Of a stretch of 64,000 nucleotides of DNA, positions 25,914 to 33,930 are shown one piece after another. Source of the stretch: Dryocola boscaweniae (lineage in GTDB: Bacteria; Pseudomonadota; Gammaproteobacteria; Enterobacterales; Enterobacteriaceae); the NCBI RefSeq assembly GCF_025215095.1, contig NZ_JALHAP010000082.1, positions 620,001 through 684,000 on the forward strand, written 5' to 3'. The notes beneath the pieces are model-generated. The model had not been told where the DNA came from. It did not search any database and was given only the letters and a program-made list of their open reading frames with translations. How positions within the stretch are numbered: the stretch's first letter is position 1; the number at the start of each line of letters is the position of its first letter. The position numbers were made by a program, and so were the translations under genes.

Positions 25914-26621
25914 TTAGCGTTGTGCCGCACGAAGCAGAGCCTCAACCAACGGCGCCGGTCGGCCTTTTAACGCGTTGCGTTCATGCTGGAACAGCGTGCC
26001 CACAAAGAAAGGATGATCGGTCAGCTCTACCGCGCGGATTTCTCCCTGGTTATCCCATCCCGTCGCTTTCAGCGGCTGGCGCTCAAGCTCTGCGGTAAAC
26101 AGATCGGCAATGCCATAATTGCAGTGATAACCTTCCTCAATGTTTGTCGCGCCGTAAGCGCGGGCAATTTTTGAATCTTCCGCAAGTTTAATGGTGTCGG
26201 ATTTTTCCACCAGCGAGCAGCTTAACGGCGCAATCACCAGCCGCCCTTCGCTGTCCGTTTCTGCATGTCCCGCGTCGTTCCAGCCCATAACATTGCGGGC
26301 ATATTCAACGACTGAATACTGAAATCCTCCGCAGGTGCCGAGGAAGGGAACGCCGTTTTCACGCGCATAGCGTATCGCCAGAAACGCGCCGTCGTCGTTT
26401 TGATAGGGGCTTGCGGGAACGCACCAGATTGCGTCGTAACCGACTAAATCTTCCGGGCTGACAACTTCCGGAGTCGGCAGCCAGTCATAATCCGCGGTCA
26501 CGCCGACTACAGCCGCCGCGTTATCTAAAGCCCGTGGAATGGCCTGATGCGCAATGACCGCCGGGTTAAAATCACCGACTAGCGCAATTCGAAGAGTGGA
26601 TTTGAGGATGGAGGCTGGCAT
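25914..26621 (-). CDS. Orphan glutamine amidotransferase related to the CTP synthase C-terminal domain
   Basis: Class I glutamine amidotransferase-like protein, 235 residues, lacking the synthetase domain of PyrG. The nucleophile elbow FLGTCGGFQY carries the cysteine and the C-terminal histidine segment is VGTLFQHERN. Proteins of this type are annotated as 'CTP synthase C-terminal region-related'. The acceptor partner and reaction are unknown. Convergent with the methyltransferase gene and divergent from the DUF523 gene. Confidence 0.82.
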   Translation of the reverse strand: MPASILKSTLRIALVGDFNPAVIAHQAIPRALDNAAAVVGVTADYDWLPTPEVVSPEDLVGYDAIWCVPASPYQNDDGAFLAIRYARENGVPFLGTCGGFQYSVVEYARNVMGWNDAGHAETDSEGRLVIAPLSCSLVEKSDTIKLAEDSKIARAYGATNIEEGYHCNYGIADLFTAELERQPLKATGWDNQGEIRAVELTDHPFFVGTLFQHERNALKGRPAPLVEALLRAAQR

Positions 26622-26777
26622 TTCTTTGATTATCCTTATGTTTACTTGCAGGGAACAACATAAGGAATCATAGAATAGTCACTTTAGGTTTGTCTGACAA
26701 CGCCGAATATTGGCAGGGTAGAAACCGACAGCCGCCTTGTAGTACCGTAGTTTCCCAACTCGCAAAACCCTTACGCT

Positions 26778-27281
26778 ATGAAAGCAAAAATTCTGGTCAG
26801 CGCCTGTTTGATGGGATTTAAAGTCCGCTATAACGGCAGCGATAAGCCACTGATTGCCGCAGCGCTTGACCGCTGGCAGCAAGAGCAACGGCTGGTCATC
26901 CACTGTCCGGAGCTTGCCGCAGGCCTGACTACCCCACGCTTACCTGCGGAGCTCGTCGGCGGCGACGGCGCCGACGCACTAACCGGCGCAGCACGCATTC
27001 AGGAAAGCGACGGCCGCGATGTTACCCAGCCTTATCTGCTGGCCGCCTGGCTTGCGCTTAAAACCGCTCAGGAAAACGGCTGTCAGTTTGCCCTGATGAC
27101 CGACGGCAGCCCGACCTGCGGCAGCCAAAAGGTTTACGATGGACATTTCCGGGGCGTAACCCTGCCAGGCGCCGGGGTGGCCGCAGCACTGCTGCGTCAG
27201 CATGGCATCGAGGTTTATGCCGGGCACCAGCTTCCGGCGCTGATAAGTCGTATAGAAGAGTTCGAAAAGGAGCCGCAATGA
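26778..27281 (+). CDS. DUF523 family protein
   Basis: Protein of 167 residues with the DUF523 hallmarks: N-terminal KILVSACLMGFKVRYNG, HCPELAAGL, and the cysteine motif DGSPTCGSQKVYDG. The conserved cysteines suggest a thiol or metal role, but function is unknown. Its stop overlaps the yeaO start by 4 bp (ATGA), so the pair is translationally coupled. Confidence 0.88.
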   Translation: MKAKILVSACLMGFKVRYNGSDKPLIAAALDRWQQEQRLVIHCPELAAGLTTPRLPAELVGGDGADALTGAARIQESDGRDVTQPYLLAAWLALKTAQENGCQFALMTDGSPTCGSQKVYDGHFRGVTLPGAGVAAALLRQHGIEVYAGHQLPALISRIEEFEKEPQ

Positions 27282-27628
27282 TTCGCTGCAAACGCGTTTA
27301 TGATGAGGCCGCGCAGGATGATGGCTACCGGGTACTGGTGGATCGCCTGTGGCCGCGCGGCGTGAAGAAAACGGATTTACGCTACGATGAGTGGGCGAAA
27401 ACTCTGGCGCCGTCAACTGAACTGCGCAAAGCCTTTCACGGTGAGGCCATTGATTTTGTCGAATTCAGCAAATGCTATCGTGAGGAATTAAAAGAAGCAG
27501 GCGGCGCGGCGCAAGCGCTGGCAAAACGTGCACAGAAAGAAACCGTTACTTTGCTTTATGGCGCAAAAAATACTGAACAAAACCATGCGCTGGTGCTGGC
27601 TGATTTTTTACGCCGTCTTGAAAACTAA
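27278..27628 (+). CDS. yeaO: DUF488 protein YeaO
   Basis: Small protein of unknown function, 116 residues (E. coli YeaO 115). The signature RVLVDRLWPRGVKKTDL, then STELRKAFHG and the C-terminal TEQNHALVLADFL are conserved. It follows DUF523 with a coupled start, and its 3' end overlaps the convergent hypothetical gene by 4 bp. Position after nimT agrees with E. coli. Confidence 0.9.
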   Translation: MIRCKRVYDEAAQDDGYRVLVDRLWPRGVKKTDLRYDEWAKTLAPSTELRKAFHGEAIDFVEFSKCYREELKEAGGAAQALAKRAQKETVTLLYGAKNTEQNHALVLADFLRRLEN

Positions 27629-27930
27629 CGAACGGCCTGCTTTTCGTCTACCTGCGAGACGGAAGGTTTATCAAGCGGCATAAGATGTTCGGCACGAACA
27701 AAGGCATACCCTTCCCGCCCGTCAAATGCCACCACATCCCCGGTAACCAGCCAAAGGGGATAACTGGCCTCCAGCGGTAATTGCGTGATGACGCCCGTTA
27801 CCGGATTCACAAAACGCTCCCCCGGCAGACACAAACCAAACAGCTCAACGGCTTTACCAACATTGACCCGGCCTCTGGCAGTTCGCGAGCCGATAATCAT
27901 CGCCAGGGTGCCCGGCTTTAACTGAAACAT
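27625..27930 (-). CDS. Conserved hypothetical protein, about 101 residues
   Basis: Family not recognised. The product starts MFQLKPGTLAMIIGSRTARG and looks like a small beta-rich domain (KOW/SH3-like spacing of glycines, GRVNVGKAVELFG). A GTG seven codons upstream gives a longer frame, but AAGAGAAG lies correctly spaced before the ATG at 27930. Overlaps yeaO by 4 bp tail-to-tail. Confidence 0.65.
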   Translation of the reverse strand: MFQLKPGTLAMIIGSRTARGRVNVGKAVELFGLCLPGERFVNPVTGVITQLPLEASYPLWLVTGDVVAFDGREGYAFVRAEHLMPLDKPSVSQVDEKQAVR

Positions 27931-28011
27931 ATCACTTCTCTTGTTGTTCACATGCGCGAAATATCAGAACATTCTTAGCTGTGTTTGTAAACAGTAGCGA
28001 ATCAGAAAAAC

Positions 28012-28035
28012 AAAAAACCCGCCGTTGGGCGGGTT
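28012..28035 (-). terminator. yqaE terminator
   Basis: AACCCGCC-GTT-GGGCGGGTT hairpin; on the minus strand it is followed by a T-run. It lies 20 bp after the yqaE stop. Confidence 0.85.
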
Positions 28036-28054
28036 CTGGCGTACGAGCGATAAA

Positions 28055-28213
28055 TTAGTCCCGGGTTTGTACCCAAAACGCGTGAATCAAACCTGGGATG
28101 TAGCCTAACAGCGTCAGAATAATGTTCAGAATAAACGCCCAGCCAAACCCTTTACCGATAAGTACGCCAAGGGGTGGGAGCAAAATCGTAATAACTACGC
28201 GCCAAAAACCCAT
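28055..28213 (-). CDS. yqaE: UPF0057/PMP3-family membrane peptide YqaE
   Basis: 52-residue protein of two membrane helices with the PMP3 hallmark PPLGVLIGKGFGWAF and the ending PGLIHAFWVQTRD, the same length as E. coli YqaE. PMP3 proteins are associated with membrane potential and salt stress; YqaE is a Cpx/envelope-stress gene in E. coli. CAGGAGAG lies 5 bp before the ATG. In E. coli it neighbours kbp; here they are 11 kb apart. Confidence 0.93.
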   Translation of the reverse strand: MGFWRVVITILLPPLGVLIGKGFGWAFILNIILTLLGYIPGLIHAFWVQTRD

Positions 28214-28333
28214 AAACTCTCCTGTTTAAAAATATCCAACTGCTTGTAATGCAAATCAATTTTCACATTAAGCGTAGCCTGGAGGTTGGGTTTTCGCAAA
28301 AATCCCTGACGAATTATCGCCGCCCGGGAATGC

Positions 28334-28359
28334 AAAAACCCGCCATAAGCGGGTTTTTT
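28334..28359 (-). terminator. Cold-shock gene terminator
   Basis: AAAAACCCGC-CATA-AGCGGGTTTTTT, on the minus strand downstream of the csp stop. Confidence 0.85.
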
Positions 28360-28390
28360 AGTTCGCTGAAAACAGCGAGCGTCTTAAGAC

Positions 28391-28603
28391 TTACAGAGCA
28401 ACTACGTTAGCTGCCGCTGGGCCTTTAGCGCCGTTCTCGATTGAGAACTCAACTTTCTGACCTTCGTCCAGAGTTTTGAAATCGTTGCTCTGGATTGCAG
28501 AGAAATGTACGAATACATCTTTGCTGCCGTTGTCAGGAGTGATGAAGCCGAAGCCTTTCTCAGCGTTGAACCATTTTACTAAACCAGTCATTTTATTAGA
28601 CAT
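28391..28603 (-). CDS. CspA-family cold-shock protein (CspG/CspB type)
   Basis: RNA chaperone of 70 residues, a single OB-fold. RNP1 (KGFGFI) and RNP2 (DVFVHF) are intact. The N-terminus MSNKMTGLVKWFNA is closest to CspG/CspB rather than CspC/CspE. GAGGAAG precedes the ATG at 28603; the frame is open much further upstream but that is untranslated leader. A long leader with a cold box marks it as cold-inducible. Confidence 0.93.
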   Translation of the reverse strand: MSNKMTGLVKWFNAEKGFGFITPDNGSKDVFVHFSAIQSNDFKTLDEGQKVEFSIENGAKGPAAANVVAL

Positions 28604-28764
28604 AGATACTTCCTCAATTATTTGGCCACATAACGTGGCGAACGTGGTCTGTATTGCAGATCGTTTCTTATTTAGGCGCTTAGGAGGAGACTCACGAAGA
28701 AGGGTATCTATTGTGAACTGCTTTACTAAAACTGCTTTCATAAGGTCTGTGTTCCAAACCGATG
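28604..28764 (-). promoter_or_regulatory. Cold-shock 5' leader with cold box
   Basis: About 160 nt of leader before the csp start codon. Reading the minus strand, CGGTTTGGAACACAGACC (28744-28761) followed by AAAGCAG and AGTAAAGCAG matches the cold box and adjoining part of the cspA-type leader (CGGTTTGACGTACAGACC in E. coli cspA). Such leaders stabilise the mRNA and refold at low temperature. Confidence 0.75.
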
Positions 28765-28821
28765 GCGCATTTACGCATGGTAACCCCGCCTAAGCAAGAA
28801 TTATTTTCATTCTCGAGGGTT

Positions 28822-29005
28822 CTATGTCCTTGTAGCCGCTTCGTTTATCCCCCCCGGAGGCCTTGTCCCAGTAGGGCCGGGCATCACTTCTTTCATCAGA
28901 TCAATAAATTTTCTCAGGCGAGCCGGGTAATAGCTGGCGTAAGGGTAAAGCAGATAAATTGGCAGCGGCGCGGCTTGCCGCCACGGGCGGCCTGGTTATC
29001 CGTTT
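28822..29005 (-). pseudogene. LysR-family regulator, C-terminal remnant
   Basis: On the minus strand a frame reads RPWRQAAPLPIYLLYPYASYYPARLRKFIDLMKE (part shown by its ends: RPWRQAAPLPIYLL ... ARLRKFIDLM), the usual C-terminal end of LysR-type regulators. It is closed upstream by an in-frame stop and no HTH region remains. It ends at a stop at 28822-28824. A decayed fragment left between csp and msgA. Confidence 0.6.
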
Positions 29006-29100
29006 ATTGACGCGTTCTGGTAAATAACGCTGCTCCGGGAGCCGCCGGTTCCCGCTTTTTCTCAGGCGATACTTCTTGCTCTTGTACCTGAGATTTATTA

Positions 29101-29116
29101 CTGTATATAAATACAG
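29101..29116. promoter_or_regulatory. LexA (SOS) box upstream of msgA
   Basis: CTGTATATAAATACAG, a full CTGT-N8-ACAG LexA operator one base from the TA-rich consensus, 20 bp before the msgA start codon. Confidence 0.9.
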
Positions 29117-29135
29117 CCTTATGAAAGGTCTATGA

Positions 29136-29378
29136 ATGTACATTGAACTGGTTTACGACAAACGAAACGTGGCGGGTCTGCCGGGTGCAAATGAGAAGAT
29201 CCTTGCTGAGCTCACGCGCCGGATGCAAAATCTTTTCCCCGAGGCCGAAGTGCGGGTTAAGCCAATGCAGGCTAACGCCGTTAACAGCGACTGCACGAAA
29301 AGCGAAAAAGAAAGAATCAACCGTCTGGTTGAAGAGATGTTCGACGAAGCCGATTTCTGGCTGGTTACCGAGGAATAG
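29136..29378 (+). CDS. msgA: DinI-family protein MsgA
   Basis: 80-residue member of the DinI family, close to Salmonella MsgA (MYIELVYDKRNVAGLPGA; VKPMQANAVNSDCTKSEKERINR; C-terminal acidic FDEADFWLVTEE). DinI-type proteins bind RecA and modulate the SOS response; MsgA was found as a macrophage-survival gene. A LexA box directly upstream shows SOS control. yoaJ follows after 2 bp. Confidence 0.88.
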   Translation: MYIELVYDKRNVAGLPGANEKILAELTRRMQNLFPEAEVRVKPMQANAVNSDCTKSEKERINRLVEEMFDEADFWLVTEE

Positions 29379-29380
29379 CA

Positions 29381-29455
29381 ATGAGAAAAACAACAATAGT
29401 TTTAATTGTGGTTGCAATCGTCGTCTGGTTAGCAAGTCAACAGGGCTGGATTTGA
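29381..29455 (+). CDS. yoaJ: Small membrane protein YoaJ
   Basis: A 24-residue single-helix protein, MRKTTIVLIVVAIVVWLASQ..., of the same length and pattern as E. coli YoaJ (MKKTTI... ending ELGWW; here QQGWI). It begins 2 bp after the msgA stop, so it is probably co-transcribed and could be DNA-damage induced here. Function unknown. Confidence 0.7.
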   Translation: MRKTTIVLIVVAIVVWLASQQGWI

Positions 29456-29472
29456 AGCGAAGAGAGAGGAAA

Positions 29473-29548
<76 letters not shown>

Positions 29549-29994
29549 ACTGGCGGGCATATTACACATCCCTTTTGTGCGTTGCAATTCCCCTTGATAC
29601 CGTTCGGTTAAAAATTCAACCGCTTGATATAAATCACTTCTTATTGGTCATCTCTTCAACAGTCAGCCTTTCATTTCTCACATCCGCGGTGTCATGCTTT
29701 TTACCCCGCCCGAATTCCTTTTGAAAAACTAACCGAATACCCTATGGCTTATACCGATGGGCCGGGTCCGCACGGAGCAGAGAAAATCCTCCAGCGAATG
29801 GCGCTTCCATCGGTCGATTAGCGCACGGACGCCAGTGCGGTAGCACATAACCACGCCGTTCCGGTGCTTAGTGATGAAGAGAAAGCCGTTGGCCTGAGAA
29901 GGTTAAAACTTACGGGCTGCAAATTGAGGAACAATGAGGCCGGAAGTAAAGCGGGAGCGGAAGGCTCCCGTGCTGCAGCAATTTAGTCTCTGAT
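29549..29994. other. Gene-free stretch with decayed coding traces
   Basis: 446 bp without an intact gene. Around 29850-29940 the plus strand reads NHAVPVLSDEEKAVG in one frame and KTYGLQIEEQ-stop in another, which looks like the frameshifted 3' end of a lost gene. No known family was recognised and no other structure was seen. Confidence 0.35.
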
Positions 29995-30258
29995 CTACAA
30001 ATAAGACTCGCCAATACGGGTTAACTCACTCGTCACCGAAACGCCATCGCAACGCTTAGCGTAAAGCTCTAAGTCATGAATAAGGCTGCGTGCCTTTTCT
30101 GGCGTTAAAGCAAAAAATTGTGAATCAAAAGTTGAAGCGTTAGTGCCATAGGGGGAAGTGCTGTAACCGAACTTGATAACCAGTGAGGAATTTTCCTCAG
30201 CAGGGCCAATTTGCCAGTCGGTCACCGGGAAAGCAGGAAAGACTTGATCACTGTTCAT
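29995..30258 (-). CDS. Small BssS-like protein
   Basis: 87 residues. The pattern FPVTDWQIGPAEENSSLVIKFGYST followed by FFALTPEKARSLIHDLELY resembles the biofilm regulator BssS (HPLVGWDISTVDSY; LWLTTDVARQFISILE). Similarity is partial, so family membership is tentative. RBS AAGGGAAATTAA precedes the ATG. It lies between the tRNA-Thr and an icdC-like scar. Confidence 0.6.
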   Translation of the reverse strand: MNSDQVFPAFPVTDWQIGPAEENSSLVIKFGYSTSPYGTNASTFDSQFFALTPEKARSLIHDLELYAKRCDGVSVTSELTRIGESYL

Positions 30259-30422
30259 TTAATTTCCCTTATTTTCAATAAATAACAAAGCATTAACATC
30301 TACACCCTGCAGAAGAAGGTATGGATAAAAAGATTCATTAAATATAGGCAAAGAAATTTTAGTTAGGGTGTAATTAATTGCAGTTTTAATGGAAGTCAGA
30401 CCAGTCGAACGATTCATAAGCA

Positions 30423-30530
30423 GAAAAAAACGGCAGCCTGAGGCTCCGTTATCCCACAATCAACATACTGATTATATATTTTCGATAATAACCTCCTGAA
30501 AGTCGCTAGATCTCAGCCAGTTCCCCCCTT
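30423..30530 (-). pseudogene. icdC-like duplicate of the icd 3' end plus terminator (phage attachment scar)
   Basis: On the minus strand this reads NWLRSSDFQEVIIENI-stop, colinear with the icd C-terminus KLLKCSEFGDAIIENM-stop. Similarity continues past the stop through CTGATTG, GTGGGATAACGG and a terminator hairpin (GAGCCTCAGGCTGCCGTTTTTTT) matching the icd terminator at 31861. Both copies have the same orientation. In E. coli K-12 integration of prophage e14 into icd leaves just such a fragment (icdC). The copy has diverged considerably. Confidence 0.75.
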
Positions 30531-30531
30531 C

Positions 30532-31289
30532 AAAGCTCTGCTCTCCTTTGCCCCCGCCCGCAGTATTCCTGAAAAGCAGCAAACGCTGGCGAATACCGTT
30601 ATCAATGCCGGAACCAGCGCAGGCATAATATTGTCCGTCCTTGTCTTGCTTATTGTTCCCGGAGGATGGCGCGTAGCTTGCATAATTTTTGGCGTCATGG
30701 CGCTCATCTGCCTGGCCCCTGTTATTCGTTATCTGCCCGGCAGCGGCATGAATGGTCGCGCTGAGAAAAGTAGCTGGCGTGAAATTTTTCTGAGCAAACC
30801 GATGCAGCGCCTTGCCGTCATTTCATTCATCAGCGGAACGGCCAGCGCGGCATGGTGGAGCTTTGGCCCAGAAATATTGCATAACCATTCTGACGTGGAT
30901 AGCTCAACCACCAGTATGTTGTGGATGGTAAGCGGGGGCGCCGGGATCCTTGCCGTGCTAACGGGCGCGGTGACGGCGTTCATCGGCATGAGCCAGCTCG
31001 CCGCCTGGCGCAATTTTTATGGCCGCACCGCTTGTTCTGTTCGCATTCAGTCACGGTTTCTCATGGTGGCTATTTCCGGCTGCGGAGCGGGCTACGTCAT
31101 ACTGTCCGGCATCCTGCTGGCCTGTGCGACCTCATCAGCGAAAAAATCCCCCTCCTCCGGAGTGGGTGTTGCTTTCTTCATGCTGGCCGCAGGCAGATTA
31201 CGGGATCGATAGCCTTTGGTCAGCTTTATGCAACGGTGGGGGCAACCCTCGCTCTTACGGGATTTGCCTCGTTAACCCTGAAAGAATTA
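30532..31289 (+). pseudogene. MFS transporter remnant, N-truncated and frameshifted
   Basis: Membrane segments of a major-facilitator protein are readable (SFAPARSIPEKQQTLANTVI; VLVLLIVPGGWRVACIIFGVM; FISGTASAAWWSFGPEIL), then coding similarity moves through other frames (VLFAFSHGFSWWLF; RQITGSIAFGQLYATVGATLAL). There is no start codon or N-terminal half, and at least two frameshifts. It begins immediately beside the icdC-like scar and runs into a GNAT fragment. Confidence 0.7.
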
Positions 31290-31600
31290 TCGGTTTTGGG
31301 GGACTGAACATTCTCAGCTATGCCGACATCTCTATTATTAATCTGGGTTATTGTTTCGCCACAGAAGCATGGGGAAAAGGTTTGGCGACAGAATTTTCTG
31401 GATGCGCAGTTAAATATGGATTCGATGAGATTAAACTGCCTGAAATTTCTACCGTTGTTAGAGGAAACCATTTAGCGTCGCAAAAGGTTCTCCAAAAAGC
31501 CGGGCTGAAATACATCAGAGATATCCATGATGTTAAAGATGCGCCCCCTAGTCTGCTCTATTCTCTTACTTTGAATGAATGGGTAAGAAAATTGAAATAA
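31256..31600 (+). pseudogene. GNAT acetyltransferase, C-terminal fragment
   Basis: Reads ICLVNPERIIGFGGLNIL, INLGYCFATEAWGKGLATEF (acetyl-CoA loop), and VVRGNHLASQKVLQKAGLKY, the classic RimJ/RimL-type motifs, up to the stop at 31600. The N-terminal third is missing and the frame merges with the preceding MFS remnant, so no proper start exists. Likely a deletion junction. Confidence 0.7.
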
Positions 31601-31860
31601 ACGCATTGCTCACCCGTTCATAAGGTCACTTCACCGCTTCACTTAAACCGTTGTGGCCAATTAAACCAATCGCCAACCTGGCGTTATTCCAGAATCAATA
31701 TAACGCCCACTTCTGGCACCGAACTGACCGTCAAATCTGATTGGGTCCGGATTACAAAAGACCCCGGTTACGTATGAACTAAATAGCTTAGGATTCTTTG
31801 GAAAAGAGGTTTTGATAACTTATTTGATAAAATTTCGCTAACCATCCGAATACGAATAAT
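31601..31860. other. Non-coding stretch before the icd terminator
   Basis: About 260 bp with no recognisable gene, repeat or regulatory site. Composition is more AT-rich towards the icd end. Confidence 0.5.
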
Positions 31861-31887
31861 AAAAAACGGGAACCCGCAGGCTCCCGT
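31861..31887 (-). terminator. icd terminator
   Basis: ACGGGA...TCCCGT hairpin followed on the minus strand by a T-run, 24 bp after the icd stop. A diverged second copy is at 30423-30450. Confidence 0.9.
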
Positions 31888-31910
31888 TATCACACAATCA
31901 GCAGGGCTGA

Positions 31911-33161
31911 TTACATGTTTTCAATGATAGCGTCGCCAAACTCTGAACATTTCAGCAACTTAGCGCCGTCCATCAGACGTTCGAAATCGTAAGTGACGGT
32001 TTTGGCGTTAATCGCGCCTTCCATACCTTTGACGATCAGGTCTGCCGCTTCGAACCATTCCATATGACGCAGCATCATTTCTGCGGACAGGATGATAGAA
32101 CCTGGGTTCACTTTATCCTGGCCTGCATATTTTGGTGCGGTGCCGTGGGTCGCTTCGAACAATGCGCATTCGTCACCGATGTTCGCACCTGGAGCAATAC
32201 CGATACCGCCAACCTGCGCTGCCAGGGCGTCGGAGATATAGTCGCCGTTCAGGTTCATACAGGCGATAACGTCGTATTCCGCAGGGCGCAGCAGGATCTG
32301 CTGCAGGAACGCATCGGCGATAACGTCTTTAACAACGATTTCTTTGCCGGTATTTGGGTTTTTGATTTTCACCCACGGACCGCCGTCGATCAGCTCACCA
32401 CCAAATTCTTCACGCGCTAACTGGTAACCCCAGTCTTTGAAAGCGCCTTCGGTGAACTTCATGATGTTGCCTTTGTGAACCAGGGTTACGGAATCACGGT
32501 CGTTGGTGATTGCGTATTCGATGGCTGCGCGAACCAGGCGTTTGGTGCCTTCTTCGGAGCAAGGCTTGATGCCGATACCGCAATGTTCAGGGAAACGAAT
32601 CTTCGTGACATTCATCTCATCGCGCAGGAACTTGATGACTTTTTCAGCTTCGGCGCTGTCTGCTTTCCACTCGATGCCCGCGTAGATATCTTCTGAGTTC
32701 TCGCGGAAGATAACCATGTTGGTCAGTTCAGGGTGTTTTACCGGGCTTGGCGTGCCCGCGTAGTAACGCACCGGGCGCAGACACACGTACAGGTCGAGCT
32801 GCTGACGCAGCGCAACGTTCAGAGAACGAATACCGCCACCGACCGGGGTAGTCAGCGGGCCTTTGATGGCAACGCGGTAGTCACGAATCAGGTCCAGAGT
32901 TTCTTCTGGCAGCCAGACATCCTGGCCGTACAGTTGGGTAGATTTTTCGCCGGTATAGATTTCCATCCAGGAAATTTTCCGCTCGCCCTTGTAGGCTTTT
33001 TGCACGGCGGCATCTACCACTTTAATCATGGCTGGCGTCACATCCACACCGATACCATCACCTTCAATGAAAGGAATGATTGGGTTGTGAGGAACGTTCA
33101 GTTTGCCATCTTGCAGGGTGATCTTTTTACCTTCCGCCGGAACAACTACTTTGCTTTCCAT
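31911..33161 (-). CDS. icd: Isocitrate dehydrogenase [NADP+]
   Basis: TCA-cycle enzyme, 416 residues as in E. coli, from MESKVVVPAEGKKITLQ; GGAGAGG lies before the ATG at 33161. The phosphorylation site regulated by AceK is present (GGGIRSLNVALRQQLD, Ser113). Substrate and metal residues in NGDYISDALAAQVGG are intact. The 3' end, the known attachment site of e14/phage 21-type phages, is intact here, but a diverged copy lies 1.4 kb downstream. Confidence 0.98.
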   Translation of the reverse strand: MESKVVVPAEGKKITLQDGKLNVPHNPIIPFIEGDGIGVDVTPAMIKVVDAAVQKAYKGERKISWMEIYTGEKSTQLYGQDVWLPEETLDLIRDYRVAIKGPLTTPVGGGIRSLNVALRQQLDLYVCLRPVRYYAGTPSPVKHPELTNMVIFRENSEDIYAGIEWKADSAEAEKVIKFLRDEMNVTKIRFPEHCGIGIKPCSEEGTKRLVRAAIEYAITNDRDSVTLVHKGNIMKFTEGAFKDWGYQLAREEFGGELIDGGPWVKIKNPNTGKEIVVKDVIADAFLQQILLRPAEYDVIACMNLNGDYISDALAAQVGGIGIAPGANIGDECALFEATHGTAPKYAGQDKVNPGSIILSAEMMLRHMEWFEAADLIVKGMEGAINAKTVTYDFERLMDGAKLLKCSEFGDAIIENM

Positions 33162-33294
33162 TAACCTCTCCTTCGAGCGCTTCTGTTTGTTAATGATTTG
33201 TAATATGCGTGTCAATACTACTTGAATATCAGGCCCGCGCCAATCACTGGTGATTTCCGTTATAATGCGTGAATACCTGACGCCTGAAAACACT

Positions 33295-33930
33295 ATGAAT
33301 AAAACTTCTTTTAGAAATCACTCAGTTAAACGATTCAGCACCAGACAGCCAGCCAAAAAGCCGGTATCCAACGGCCCGAAGCGGCTGGTTATCTTCAATA
33401 AACCCTACGATGTCCTGCCGCAGTTTACCGACGAAGCGGGACGCAGCACGCTGAAAGATTACATCCCGTTACAAGGAATCTACGCCGCAGGCCGCCTTGA
33501 CCGGGACAGCGAAGGCCTGCTGGTGCTTACCAACGATGGCGCTCTGCAGGCAAAACTAACACAGCCAGGCAAGCGAACCGGCAAGATTTATTATGTGCAG
33601 GTTGAAGGCGTGCCCGGTGAAGAAGCGCTGGACGCGCTGCGCAATGGCGTTACGCTCAACGACGGCCCCACTCTGCCTGCTGGCATTGAGCGGGTTAACG
33701 AACCGGATTGGCTGTGGCCGCGCAATCCCCCTATTCGTGAGCGCAAAAATATCCCTGTAAGCTGGCTGAAAATCACGCTTTATGAAGGCCGTAACCGCCA
33801 GGTTCGTCGTATGACGGCGCACGTGGGTTATCCTACGCTGCGTCTGATTCGTTATGCGATGGGAGCGTATACGCTCGACGGTCTCGATAACGGGCAATGG
33901 CGGGAGATCCCGCAGGAGAGCAGTAAATGA
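33295..33930 (+). CDS. rluE: 23S rRNA pseudouridine synthase E
   Basis: RsuA-family pseudouridine synthase that modifies U2457 of 23S rRNA. It has 211 residues from MNKTSFRNHSVKRF, similar to E. coli; a longer frame from 33250 includes promoter DNA (TATAAT at 33260). The catalytic aspartate lies in AAGRLDRDSEGLL and the RNA-binding end is EGRNRQVRRMTAHVGYPTLRL. Divergent from icd; its stop overlaps the next gene by 4 bp. Confidence 0.96.
   Translation: MNKTSFRNHSVKRFSTRQPAKKPVSNGPKRLVIFNKPYDVLPQFTDEAGRSTLKDYIPLQGIYAAGRLDRDSEGLLVLTNDGALQAKLTQPGKRTGKIYYVQVEGVPGEEALDALRNGVTLNDGPTLPAGIERVNEPDWLWPRNPPIRERKNIPVSWLKITLYEGRNRQVRRMTAHVGYPTLRLIRYAMGAYTLDGLDNGQWREIPQESSK

Noticed and set aside
28604..28741. 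116-residue cold-shock protein with long N-terminus
   Set aside because: The extension is the cold-shock leader read in frame; the true start has GAGGAAG and gives the standard 70 residues.
28901..29143. 80-residue minus-strand ORF upstream of msgA
   Set aside because: It overlaps the LexA box and the LysR remnant in another frame and resembles nothing known.
30259..30459. 66-residue minus-strand ORF next to the BssS-like gene
   Set aside because: It starts from TTG inside the icdC-like terminator hairpin; the internal ATG has no RBS.
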